DNA of 64,000 bases from Cryphonectria parasitica EP155 (taxonomy: Eukaryota; Ascomycota; Sordariomycetes; Diaporthales; Cryphonectriaceae), in assembly GCF_011745365.1 (NCBI RefSeq), contig NW_024468909.1:496001-560000 (forward strand). Direction: 5' to 3'. The notes beneath the pieces were generated by a model, which searched no databases, was not told the DNA's origin, and worked only from the letters and a program-made list of their open reading frames with translations. Shown here one piece after another: positions 47,239 through 58,304 of this stretch; position 1 is the first letter of the stretch; every line of letters starts with the position of its first letter. Made by a program: the position numbers and the translations under genes.

Positions 47239-47970
47239 CTTGACTAGCCAGACTATACAGACTGCAAAAGATACAACAATATGTAGCAGAATATAAAAAC
47301 AAATAAGGGGAAACCAAAGGATCTATTGGGGTATCAAGGCTTTTATGTATGACCTGGCTAATGAGGGTACAGGTTTATCAACTTGGCTCAGCGCAAAGTC
47401 AATGTTTCAGCATCAGAATGAGCCATCTTACATACGATGGTGGCAGCAGGAGCGAGAGAGCGAGACGGGTAGGGTGGTGGGGCAGAGAAAAAAAAGTCAC
47501 TTATGCTAGTGCATCATCAAGGCCTGCAGCCTAAACACTACCACTTTTCTCAGGTCGTCTACTTACTTCCTAGCACTAAGTGTCCTGGACTGTACCCCGC
47601 CATCAAATAATCGTTTTTTGGACAGAAGAAAGAGTCTGTCTCAATTTTGTCGCAACAAAGGATCGACTCTTTATCGAGAAACAAAAAACTTCCTCTTTCG
47701 AAGACTATAACATACAGTTTCTCTCTCGATTTGGACCCTCAATACGATCTCCCTTACAAATTGTGCGCAACACTCTCCAGTCGCGAACACGGCCAACCCT
47801 CTGCGGCTTGAGTGACTCGGCATCTCTCTAGCGAGGTTTTGCAACTATCGGCGATCGCACAAAAGAGACCCAGATTTTTCGTCTCGACCGAAATCTCTAC
47901 AAATCCACCACCCCGCGACGCCATTCCTTCCGCGTCCAACCACGAGGCTACCAGGACGACCACCGGCAAA
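47239..47970. promoter_or_regulatory. Bidirectional promoter (EFL1 and eIF3l)
   Basis: 732 bp between two head-to-head start codons of translation genes. It contains A/T-rich stretches next to EFL1 and a CT/TC-rich segment (about 47640-47740) before eIF3l. No tRNA or ncRNA was seen. Confidence 0.55.
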
Positions 47971-49675
47971 ATGGCTACCTACCAGAATGGCGCAGCTGCT
48001 GCGCGAGCTCTCGACGACAGCGATGTGGAGGAGGAGGCCCTGGTCGCCGACTACCAGGAGCAGGTGCAGTACGAGGATGGCATGGAGCTCGAGCAGGTCA
48101 GCTCCCTGACCATGGCCCAACAGACCGACGATATCCAGTCGCGACTTGTCTCGGCTGCCCAACCCCTCGACTTCGCCGCCCCTCTCGAGGTCAAGTTCCA
48201 GAGCTACGACTCCTACTGCAGCCTTTTCCACTTTATCCTCAACTCAGAAGGCCCTGTGGATCTCGAGCCCCCATCCGTAAGTGACACACCTACCTAAGTC
48301 CTACCTGCGCGCGGGACGGGCCAAGACACAAAGACCAGGCACGTACGTACGTACAATACTAACGAGACGGGGTTGGGTTCTGCATTAGTACTACTGGGCT
48401 TGGGATGTCATCGATGAGTTCATCTACCAGTTCAACACCTTCTCTTCCTACCGCCTGCGCCTTGCTCGACAGGCCAACAACGAGGAGGAGGTCCAGATCC
48501 TGCGCGAGAACCCAAACACCTGGGGCTGCTACAGCGTCCTCAACGTCCTCTACTCCCTGATCCAGCGGTCCAACATCACCGAGCAGCTTGCCGCCAGCCG
48601 CCGCAATGAGGACCCCATGGCCGTCGCCGGCGAGTACGGCACCAAGAATCTGTACCGCATGCTTGGATACTTCTCCATCATTGGTCTCCTGCGTGTCCAC
48701 ACCCTCCTTGGCGACTTCAGCCTCGCCCTCAAGACTCTCGACGATATTGAGCTGAACAAGAAGGCCATGTTTGCTAGGGTCATGGCTGCTCACTTCTCCA
48801 CCTACTACTATGTCGGTTTCTCATATATGATGATGCGCCGCTACGCCGACGCCATCCGCATGTTCAGCCACATTCTCGTCTACATTTCCCGGACCAAGAA
48901 CTTCCAGAAGAATGCTCAGTACGACAACCTCACCAAGGTCAGTAGTTGCACTTTTCATCCTCCATCATCTCTCCTTTATCGGGTCAATGCATTCCAGAAC
49001 TAACCACCATTCATTTTATCCCCCCTCAAACAGAAAAATGACCAGATGTACGCCCTGATTGCCATTTGCGTCGCCTTCCAGCCCACCCGCCTGGACGACA
49101 CCATCCACACCGCCCTGCGCGAGAAGTACGGTGACCAGCTGCTGAAGCTGCAGCGCGGCGGGCCTGAGTCCCTCCCCATCTTCGAGGAGCTTTTCAGGGC
49201 TGCCTGCCCCAAGTTCATCTCGCCCGTGCCCCCAGACTTCGACAACCCAGAGGCCAACGTTGACCCCACGGAGCACCACCTGTCCATCTTCATGGACGAG
49301 GTCAAGACCAACATGTGGAGCCCAACTGTCAAGTCGTACCTCCGCCTGTATACGACCATGGACCTGAAGAAGCTGGCCGGCTTCCTTGAGGTCCAGCCCG
49401 AGGAGCTCCGCTCGTGGCTGCTGGTGACCAAGCAGCGCACCAAGCAGCTGCGCTGGAACGAGCGTGCCCTGCTGGAGGGTGACCTGGTCAATGTTAGCGA
49501 TCTGGACTACGCCATCTCGGGTGTAAGTAGCCTGTTCCTCTCGTGTAGTGCTAAATCTCGGCGCTATTGTGCTAACGCAAGAATCCTCTAGGACCTCATC
49601 CACATCTCCGAGGCCAAGGTTGGCCGCAAGCTGGTAGACTGGTACCTGCGCAACCTGAGCCGCACGTACGTATGA
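47971..49675 (+). CDS. Eukaryotic translation initiation factor 3 subunit L
   Basis: Four exons, join(47971..48276,48389..48937,49034..49522,49592..49675), 475 aa; introns of 112, 96 and 69 nt, all phase 0 with canonical GT-AG borders. ATG lies in GCAAAATGGC context. The sequence follows eIF3l throughout: SYDSYCSLFHFILNSEGPVD, YYWAWDVIDEFIYQFN, NLYRMLGYFSIIGLLRVHTLLGDF, YYYVGFSYMMMRRYADAIRMF, then the C-terminal PCI region ending LRNLSRTYV. eIF3l is a PCI subunit of the 13-subunit eIF3 complex found in most fungi but not in budding yeast. The length matches the family. It shares its upstream region with EFL1. No oddities were seen. Confidence 0.96.
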
Positions 49676-52600
49676 AGTATTGGCGGAGCGGTGTTCTACA
49701 GCGTCCATTGATGGCTTTCCTTCCAAGTCGTTACATATTGGTATTGGTGGGCGATAAGGGAGGAAGGGAACTAGCGGATACAGCGGCAGGTCATACTGCA
49801 TTGCACGGGCGTTTCGGTATTAAGAGGGGCCCTGGGGACGGCTTAAACAAATTCACGGAAGGTTTTCTGGCGAAATCAAGCTTGATGGTCGGACGAAGAA
49901 AAAAAAGAGAGAGAGAAAGCGAGAAGAGTGAATGAGCAGAGCAAAGACGGATGAGCTGTGGTACAGCCAGAGGACCTACCAAAAGCGATGCCATAGGATA
50001 TGAGTGTCTGACGATTCGCGATCTTCTCTCGCGCTGCAGGTAACGGTCTCATCCATCAGTCATGATGGTGGTCTTCTTCGAGGCGGATTCGGAATTGTAT
50101 GACTCTCTTCAGCTAGCAGGTACGGGAGGAGGGTCAGGCCAGCCAGCATAGACATTCGTGCATGATCCACAAGGCCACACAACAACATGTAAACCAGTTT
50201 GATTGATACTTTTCCTTCTTTGCATTGTAATGCTGCCTGTGCATGCTCCTTCGCAAATCATCGAAATGTGATGTGTTGGGATTTGAAAATTGATAAGACC
50301 ACTTCCGCCGCCTTCTGCAAAACCAAAACCATGATCCCGCCAGGCTCAGCAATAGTTGCTGCATGTCTGATGTCGGCTATCACACCGAGAGAGGGGGGAG
50401 CCGGCTGTAAAATGATACAATCCTATCTAGCCGACTCTGAAGAAAGGAAATTAGACAGGTACTCCCTCGGAACTCACTTGTATGGGTAAAAAGCCACCAG
50501 AAAAATGTGAGAATGGAGGCCTCCCAAAGAGCGCAGAAGGACAGTAAGTCCTAGAGACCAAAGTGCGAGCGCGGCGCCTTTAGTGAAAGGTGAGAAGTGA
50601 TGTGATGTCTCTCTGTCTCTCTTTTTTTCTTCCTGCCCGGGTACCCGCCCGCCTGCCTGCATATGCCAAGATCTACGGTGTACCATGGTATCTTTTCCGC
50701 GTTTTTGTTCTTTTTTTTTTCTTCTTTGGGTCTCTATACCGCCGCCTTGGTTTGCCTCGTGTTCCGCCCGCTGATGATTCGGCTCCGAGGTAGGCAGATA
50801 AAGAGTGTGTGCATGTATAGCTACAGATCGCCACAAGACAGATGTGTGTATGTGTGTTCCAGAAAGATGATTGTCCGTCATTTTCCTTCGGCTTTAGAGG
50901 AGGGGTGGCTGGTCAAGCCTCCCTTCTTGAATCTTTGCGAAACACGGCTTGCAGCCCTTTCCCGTCTCCATGTAGTTTTTACCATATTACCTGCGAGGGA
51001 GATGTCCACAACAGCATCCACCACGCGAGGGCTAGTGCAGCGTAATGAATCAGCTCAAGGGAGGAGGGATGTGTGTGTGAATGGGGTCCGTGGCAATATC
51101 TCCAGCGGCGTACATATACTGTACAACAGAATATTTCTTGGCGTCCCGAATCTAACTGCACGGGAGCGGTATCGATCAGCTCGTGATGACCATGTGTTCT
51201 TGGCAGCATATAGACTGGGCTTGTTTCTGGGTGAGTTGTGCATACACACGAAAGTAAGCACGCATCTTGGATGGAGGGCCATCCTCGCTGTCTCTCTCTT
51301 AAGCGTCCCTCTATTTCTCGAGAGAGGAGAATTTCCCCTGCCCATCCGGACGATTGATGGCCGCGGGGCGGGGGGTCAAGAGTGTCGGCTCCTCCGGGTG
51401 ACAGATCCACCGGAGACGACGTCCGTAGCCAGCCTGGTCAGTCCTCAAGGGGGTGGTGATCGATACTTCACATGTGCTCTGCTCAGAGTCTCTGAATGGA
51501 GAGAAAAACTTGGTGTCCTCGAGAAAAGAGAAGCCAGCCAGACAGGGTCCTTGCAAGCGTGATTACACACTGTCACCATCCTGCAAGCCTTGCATAATTC
51601 CGTGTTGCACAGGAAACCTTGCTTCTGAGCAGAGAACCACCCCTGCCCCCATTCCCTCACCCCCCCCCCCCCTTCGACCAACAGCAGCTGCTGGAAATAG
51701 AGGACGAGTCATCACATGTCGTGCTTTTACTCGCTCGCGAGGTGGTTACGCGTTGATGTAGGATTGCAGACCAAGCTTGTGGTCCCTTGTCTTTTCTTCT
51801 ACTCTCTTTTCTCTTTCTGTCTTGACCCAATCCCCGCCCTCCTTTCCCACCCTGTCTCCCAAGTGTCACCAAGGGAGCTCCCGTCTTTCGTGAACTTTGT
51901 AGTTGTTTTTTCTCCTTCCTTTTTCTTTCTTTCTTTTCTTTTCTTATTTCCATGTCTTATTCGTAATTCCTGTCTCGGCCCCTCACTTCCCTTGCGCCCC
52001 GACCGCAAGATGTGAGAAGAGTTCTGGACCCGTAGAGGGGCCACGACCTCGAAAAGGCCCAATGGATAGGCCCAGAACCATGTCATTCTGTGTAAGGGTA
52101 GGCAGGTTATATGTATGGGTGATCCTCAGGGGTATTGATAAGCCTTGCGGATGTGGTGCTTACTGTCCTCGTCAGCCAGGATGTGTCTGTCTCAGCTTTT
52201 TGATATCCAGGACATATGCACATAAAGGTCTAAGGGTATGGACCAACAGTGGACTACAGTTTGTTTACGGTTGACTCAGACGAGAACAGAGTCAGGAAAG
52301 CAAAAGTAAATACGTGGCCTGTGGTCATGTACTGTGCACTATAGTAGGCCCGCCTTAAGAAGTCAAATGGATGGATGGGTTGGCTCCACGCCGTCCATCT
52401 GCCAAGATCGCCTTGCAAACTGAATATCCACCCATCTGAAAGAGGGGGAGGCACCAGGAGAGGGAGGAGGAGTAGGAGATCTGACACCCCGAGGTCTCGC
52501 CCATCTGTCTTCTTGTGCCCCTATCATTTCAATCTAGAGTACGTACGTGATGGATCCTGGCGTTCACTTAGCCGCTGGGGGCCCGGCGGAGGGAGAAGGA

Positions 52601-54188
52601 GGGGGACGATGAATGTGCTCTTCTTGGCCATGCCGGCAGGTGGGCTCGGAACCAACGAGGTGTCGCGTGGGTCATCTCTCTCGTCTACTGCGGGCGGAGC
52701 AAAAAAGAATGTCAATTACGTTGATGAATCGCAGGTCTGTCACGGGGTGTGTGTGTGCGTATGTTAGTCAAACACTTGAGGAGCTGCATTTCATTCCTGC
52801 GGGTGCCAAGAGAGAAGGGGGGGGGGGGGCCAAGACCTAGGTCTGTTGGTGTACTATGGTACGGACCATCAACTTGTGCGCTGGACCATCTTGAATACAC
52901 GCCGTGAATTCATTGTGGGTGGGAGGAATTGACTAAAGTACTACAATGATGGAGTTGGGGGCACAAAACATCAAGGTGTCCAAAATTGGCCCGGACACCC
53001 TGCTGGGCCTGACCGTTAACTGAGCATGTACCCGCTCTGAGGCAAGAACAACCTGTTGTCTCTCCTGCTTGACCTTCTGTTGTGTTTGCCTGGCAAGTAC
53101 AGGGCAGCTCGATCACCGAGGGAGTAAGTACTGAGCTGACCTGCGCAGAACGGTCCTTCCCCCTGGCTCTGTTCTGTCCTTCCATTTCGACCTGCTTCCA
53201 GGCTCTGGCTCTGGCTCGGGCTCGGGCTCCAACACCCCTGTTCGAACAAGATTGATGGGGTGTGCAGCTCGACTCTTGACAATGTAGATTCAAGCCCAAT
53301 CAATACCAGGGGAAAACCCAAAAAGGGACAGGAGGGAAGAGACAAAAAAGTTTCCCAAGGTGCATTTATGCCCAAAACTGTGTAAATCCACAGCAATTCC
53401 ACAGGGTTTCATTTTTACTTTGGTTGACATCTCTTCATGATGTAGTATTTTATTCTTGCTTATACATCAGATAACATCTGAGGGTCGTGCCACCTTTTTA
53501 CCAATACCACCAAAGGGATACCAGCAGCAACAACATAATTCTCACACACCACAGAGAGAGATGCAAGACCGACATACGACACCACCAGCTCGATTTTCAC
53601 CACCATCCCAGCCAGCTCAGCAAGCTTGCATCATTACATCACCAAACCGCCTGCCTAAAAGCTGCCCTGCACTAAACACAACCTGACCACCAACTGCCAA
53701 GCCAAGCTCCAAATCCCACGCTAGTCAAGGTCGCAGTCACAAAGAAGAGAAAGACTCATCCGAGGGAGGAGAGGAGAACGAGGAGAGAAGCTCGACCAGC
53801 CTGATTTTTCTCTGCCAAGTCACCCTGATCCAGGTCGACATCAACCCTCGTAACCCTTTCCCAGGCGCTCTTCCTCAGAGGGAGCACAAGACGAACTCAC
53901 ATGCTCGCAAAAAGGGGAAGAAGACAGAGTCATCCATAGCAGAGGGTTGCTGAAAGCAGTGTAGCAGTATCTACGTTGCAGTACGACAACAACAGAGGTT
54001 TAGTCGCCCCAAAAGAAAAACATCCACTTCACCTCACCTTTTTCGACCTCCTGCAGTTACCTCGTCCTACTACTGCCTCTTTTCTTGTTTCTTTTCTTCT
54101 CTCTTTCTTATTCCTCCTTTTCCCTTCCCTCTCCCTCTTTCCCCTTCTGATTACGACCCCCTTCCCCTTTCTACTTCATATCCTTTCT
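49676..54188. other. 4.5-kb gene-poor region
   Basis: No supportable gene. The longest frame (50663-51562 plus, 299 aa) has no domain and mixed composition. Pyrimidine-rich plus-strand patches occur near 50600-50760, 51780-51960 and 54040-54185; the last is probably the transcription start region of the gene at 54189. C and G runs lie near 51660 and 52820. A motif copy lies at 52852. No RNA gene was recognised. Confidence 0.45.
52852..52861. repeat. Dispersed TACCATAGTA motif, copy 4 (minus strand)
   Basis: On the minus strand it is GTACCATAGTAC, identical in 12 bases to the copy at 22080. Confidence 0.6.
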
Positions 54189-55067
54189 ATGGTGGCTCAA
54201 AACATCATCGCCGCTATTCCCCCACCAACCTCTCGTGTCGGATCCAAAGTCGAGCTCACTCCCTTCATTCTCAACCGCTCCACTACGGACACCACCACCA
54301 CCACTACTGCGAGTCGCTCACCTCAACCCTCATGCATATCGGCCCGGGCCTGCTGCTTGCCCCTCTTGCCCGCCATGGAGGCGACCAAGAATCTGGCATC
54401 GCGACTGCGACACCGAGCCTCCCTCCGCAGGTCCATCAAGAAGACGGCCCGACCTACAGCAGCTGACAGGACTCAGCCCAACAACAACACCGCTCCCCGC
54501 GATGGAATCAACGGCCAGCAGCGCCAGCAGCAGCAGGCAATGACGCGCGAGGGCCAGAATGCCCGCAACGGCGCCACCGCCAGCGTCGTCAATGCCAGCG
54601 GTATCCCTGCTGATGCTGCTACAGACGACCCACCCACTCCTACTCTTCCTTCCCCCACCGCCGCCGCAGCCATCTCGACGGCAGCGAGCCTCGCGACTGG
54701 CCCAGCAACTCCACCTGTGCCGAGCCCCGGGTCCGACGTGTCGCCTCTGTCGCAAGTACCGCGGGCGCTGGCTGTTAACGGCACCAGTTTTGAGAAATCC
54801 CAAATCGACACGGCCACCACCGGTGGATATTTTGCACTCGCCAAGGAGGTCGACGACGTGTCAGGCAGCAACAAGATCACCTTTGCGATTCCAACCAAGC
54901 CCGAAGCTGGTCTGACGGACGGGCGGGCTCAAGAACAGGAATCCGAGTCTCCAGGACTGGAGACGGCTGTGTCGAGCGCGACACCATCCCCCGGAGCCAG
55001 TTTGCGAGACTCGACGGACGATGCGACGACGGATGCAGGACAATCCAGCACTGGCGGTAGGTCATGA
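54189..55067 (+). CDS. Hypothetical low-complexity protein (3' structure uncertain)
   Basis: An open frame with high third-position GC runs from ATG at 54189 (MVAQNIIAAIPPPTSRVG) to a stop at 55067, 292 aa. An alternative start at 54375 (MEATKNLASRLRHRASLRRS) has a better Kozak context. The sequence is Ala/Thr/Pro/Ser-rich with a Gln run and a basic N-terminal helix. The 3' end is probably spliced. A GTAGGT donor at 55057 or GTCATG donor at 55061 could join an acceptor after GGCCAG at 55180, which has a CTGAC branch point. The second choice opens a frame reading ANEIIRSLTTSQFVDICFIK, then a GTACGT donor and a last exon ending at 55506; the first gives a short Ser-rich end. I recognise no domain. 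It may be a signalling or transcription-related disordered protein. Confidence 0.5.
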   Translation: MVAQNIIAAIPPPTSRVGSKVELTPFILNRSTTDTTTTTTASRSPQPSCISARACCLPLLPAMEATKNLASRLRHRASLRRSIKKTARPTAADRTQPNNNTAPRDGINGQQRQQQQAMTREGQNARNGATASVVNASGIPADAATDDPPTPTLPSPTAAAAISTAASLATGPATPPVPSPGSDVSPLSQVPRALAVNGTSFEKSQIDTATTGGYFALAKEVDDVSGSNKITFAIPTKPEAGLTDGRAQEQESESPGLETAVSSATPSPGASLRDSTDDATTDAGQSSTGGRS

Positions 55068-55678
55068 CACCTCTCAACCTGAACCCTCGTCCCCCCTCCC
55101 CCCCAAAAGAAACCAACAACAACAACAAATAGCCTCTCTCGAAGTTTTGGCTGACGTGACATTCATATTCTTTTGGCCAGAAGGGCGAACGAGATCATCC
55201 GTTCACTCACGACATCGCAATTCGTCGACATCTGTTTCATCAAGGTACGTTGAGAGAGTTACGGGGTTCTACCCCACTGAGCATTCTGCTCTCCTTTCTG
55301 TTTTGATGTTTCTTTTTGTTTTGCGCCACAAAAAACAAAACGCCACAATCAAGCGGTTGAAGGTGGCTCGCAAGGCGCATAACCCAATGTCGCACGACCT
55401 GCAGCAAGGGCAGTTCTCCAACGTCTGCAGGCGGTGCGGCACGGAGAGAGAAAGAAGAAGAAGAGAAAGAACCCCTCCCCCACTCGAAAAAGGATGCCAG
55501 CCATGATGATCGGCCAGGGAAAATAATCAGCCATGGGAATAAGCAAGCCCTTGCTGTCGAGGGGCCTGGTCGCTGTCTAAGTAATCGTCATTTCTGCCTG
55601 TCACGCACGCACACGGGGATCGCGTCGACTGTGACGAGCTTCGATGCACGCATGCACATTACAGCACGGCGAAAGCGC

Positions 55679-55714
<36 letters not shown>

Positions 55715-56995
55715 CTGATGCATGGATTGATTCCGCCCCCTTGCCCCCTCCATCCAAGCCCCAACATTTCAGCACACGCCGTACAGGACAGATCTAGCAC
55801 ATGAGGGGAGGACACAATCCTTCTCTCGGATGCCACCAAGAGGGACCCGCCTCTTCTTTCAGGACATATCCAGGACTCGTGGACCCGGAGTCGGGCGCAC
55901 AACAGTGGAGCACGAGGCAGATCTGATGCAACCTATGCTGCACACTGCAAACTGCACACTGCACACTGCAAGCCATCCCAGCATGGGCATGTTCCTCCGT
56001 TTTTCCCCAATTGCCCACTCCCCAGTTGCAGTGCATGCTTTTTCCAAAGTGGATAATGGAGCGCAGACTGGTATCATTTATTGTATAGCTCATCAGCGCA
56101 AATCATCCATAGCTTCTTTTCCCCGCCGCTGTTCAACATCCTTCCAACGCCCTCCACACCCCGCTCTCCAATTGCCTAACCCCTCGTCCCTACCCTATCC
56201 CCCCAAAATGGCAGTCGCAGTGGGTCCAGCCGCGGTTCATTCCAGTGGGCAGGGTCCCCTTTTTAGGGCGACTGTCCAGGATGGCCCTCCCTCAGAGCTC
56301 TCAGTGTTATCAGACAGATATCAGTCATGAGCAGGCTGCTGCAAGGATAACGGCGCAGGCTGCCCTGGGACACAAGCCTTGCTTGCTTACAACACGTCCG
56401 CAAACACACAGGCAACACAAGCATTTCCACTCTGCCGAGCCCAGTACAAACTGGGAATCCCTGGGCCATGGCTTGTGCAGTGTCCCTTCATCCCCACCCT
56501 CACCTGCTGAGGATACAAATCGTATCCTTTCCGGGAGGAAGCGGGCCAAGGCGGCCTTAGAGCTGACATGAGAGGAAAATTGGATCGAAGAGGCATACAT
56601 TTGTGGATGCGACTCCATCCCATCATCTCCATCAGCTTAGCCTGTTGCTCCCCTCCTCTCCTGCCGCGTTCATTTTCACCATCACCACCCCTACCTACCA
56701 CTCTCAATCATCATTCACCATTTCACACTCGCCTACCCCCGCCTCCTCTCTTCTGCTTCTTGTCCATCATATCTTATCACCGAGTTTACGTCAAGACTTG
56801 TTCATTTTCCCTACCATCTTGTGTGTCATAATACCCGTTGCAATCCTAGACCTTTTTGGTCCTACGTAACTCGTGGGCCCTTGTCTGTCGCGATCCTCGT
56901 CACTTTGAGTCATTATTACCCGTTGTCGTCGACTGCATATGGAGTCTTGCGCCAGGCGATCTCTGCTGGCACCATAACCACCTGCGATCGCAACC
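55068..56995. other. Possible 3' exons, then gene-free DNA
   Basis: The first 440 bp may contain the 3' exons of the gene at 54189. A CT repeat of about 16 units lies at 55680-55711, and a short CTGCACA-type tandem repeat at about 55937-55970. The rest holds no recognised gene; a T/C-rich stretch near 56640-56830 precedes the next gene. Confidence 0.45.
55680..55711. repeat. CT dinucleotide repeat
   Basis: About 16 perfect CT units in gene-free DNA. Confidence 0.9.
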
Positions 56996-58304
56996 ATGGC
57001 CCTGCTAACGGCAGACGACCCTCGCAGATACCGCAAGCATGTCGCCTTCACCAATGTCAACCTCGGCGAGGCGACCAAGAACAACTTCCCCTCCCACACC
57101 CTAGTCGTCAAGCACCCCGACTACACAACGAACCGCCGGTCGCGCACCTTCATGGTCGGCATCGACGACCATCAGTACTCGGACGAGGCGCTGCAGTGGC
57201 TGTTTGACAAGTTTGTCGACGATGGCGACGAGATCGTGTGCGTGAGGGTGGTGGAGAGGGACGTCAAGCTATACGAGGCGGACAAGAGATCAGAAGAACT
57301 GAGAAGAGAGGCCAGCGCAGAGGTGTCTAGGATCAAGGCCAAGATCGGCGAGGGCAAGGCTGTTAGCATCATCCTCGAGTATGCCGTTGGCAAGCTCCAT
57401 TCGACCTTTCAACGCCTGGTACGTGCTGTATACCCTGCTCCCTTTCTGGAGTCGTGCGCGCGCGCGCATGCACTCTCTCCAGCCTAGCGGTGCCTCTCAT
57501 ACTTAACCTGGCTGACCACGCTTCTCGTCCGACTAGATTCAGCTCCACCAACCGTCTATGCTCATCGTCGGTACCCGCGGCAGACAGCTGGGAGGATTCC
57601 AAGGGCTCGTTGCGTCTCGAAATTCCTTCTCGAAATACTGCCTCCAGTATTCCCCCGTACCAGTGGTGGTTGTCCGGCCGGACGAGAAGCGGCAGAAGAA
57701 GAAGGGCAAGCGGGATAATGACCCGGAGATGCAGAGCTACCGCCAGATGCTGCACTCCAGCCAGGGGGTCCACGAGGCGAACGACGAGGGCGTCAGCGCG
57801 TGGCAGATCGAGTCCAAGCTGTCGGCAGACGAGGAGGCGGGCAAGGTGGCGCGGGCGCTGGGCCTCCCGGCCAAATTCGATCCGACCCTTAAGCCGTACA
57901 AGCCGCAGCGCCAGAAGAGCTCGCTGTCGGTGACGACGATCGCAGGCGCAGAGCCGGAGCCCGGCCGGCTGGTGGCTGACCCCGGTATCACCCCGACGGC
58001 CAGTGCCGCTAACAGTGAGGACGAGGCCGAAGGTAGCGGCGAGGACGAGGACGATGGCGATGCCGAATTCGAAGTCACGACCGGGGCGAAGCTGCTGCAG
58101 ACGCAGAACAAGGAGCTCAAGGCACAGCTCCAGGCACAGCAGGAGGAGCAGAAGAAGAAAGACCGGCTGCACGCCATGGAGGTGGGCGAGGGTGCAGCGC
58201 TGCTCAAGAAGCCGGACCAGCTCGAGTCAGACGACGAAGAGGATGACGATGACGAGGACGACGAGGATGGTGGAGGGGCCGTCAAAGTATCATCCGCAGA
58301 CTGA
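56996..58304 (+). CDS. Universal stress protein domain protein with acidic tail
   Basis: Two exons, join(56996..57418,57537..58304), 396 aa; the 118-nt intron (GTACGT donor, GACTAG acceptor, phase 0) falls inside the USP fold. ATG is in CAACCATGG. Residues about 45-190 form the USP domain: RSRTFMVGIDDHQYSDEAL, the helix EALQWLFDKFVDDGDEIVCV, and the nucleotide-binding loop MLIVGTRGRQLGGFQGLVAS followed by SPVPVVVVRP. USP proteins often bind ATP and respond to stress; the GxRG loop is present here, so binding is possible. Residues 200-396 are a Lys/Gln-rich coiled coil and two Asp/Glu-rich blocks, unusual additions that could mediate protein or nucleic acid contacts. Fungal USP proteins are poorly characterised. 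Confidence 0.9.

Noticed and set aside
50663..51562. 299-aa plus-strand frame
   Set aside because: It has no domain and atypical composition, and lies in a gene-poor stretch.
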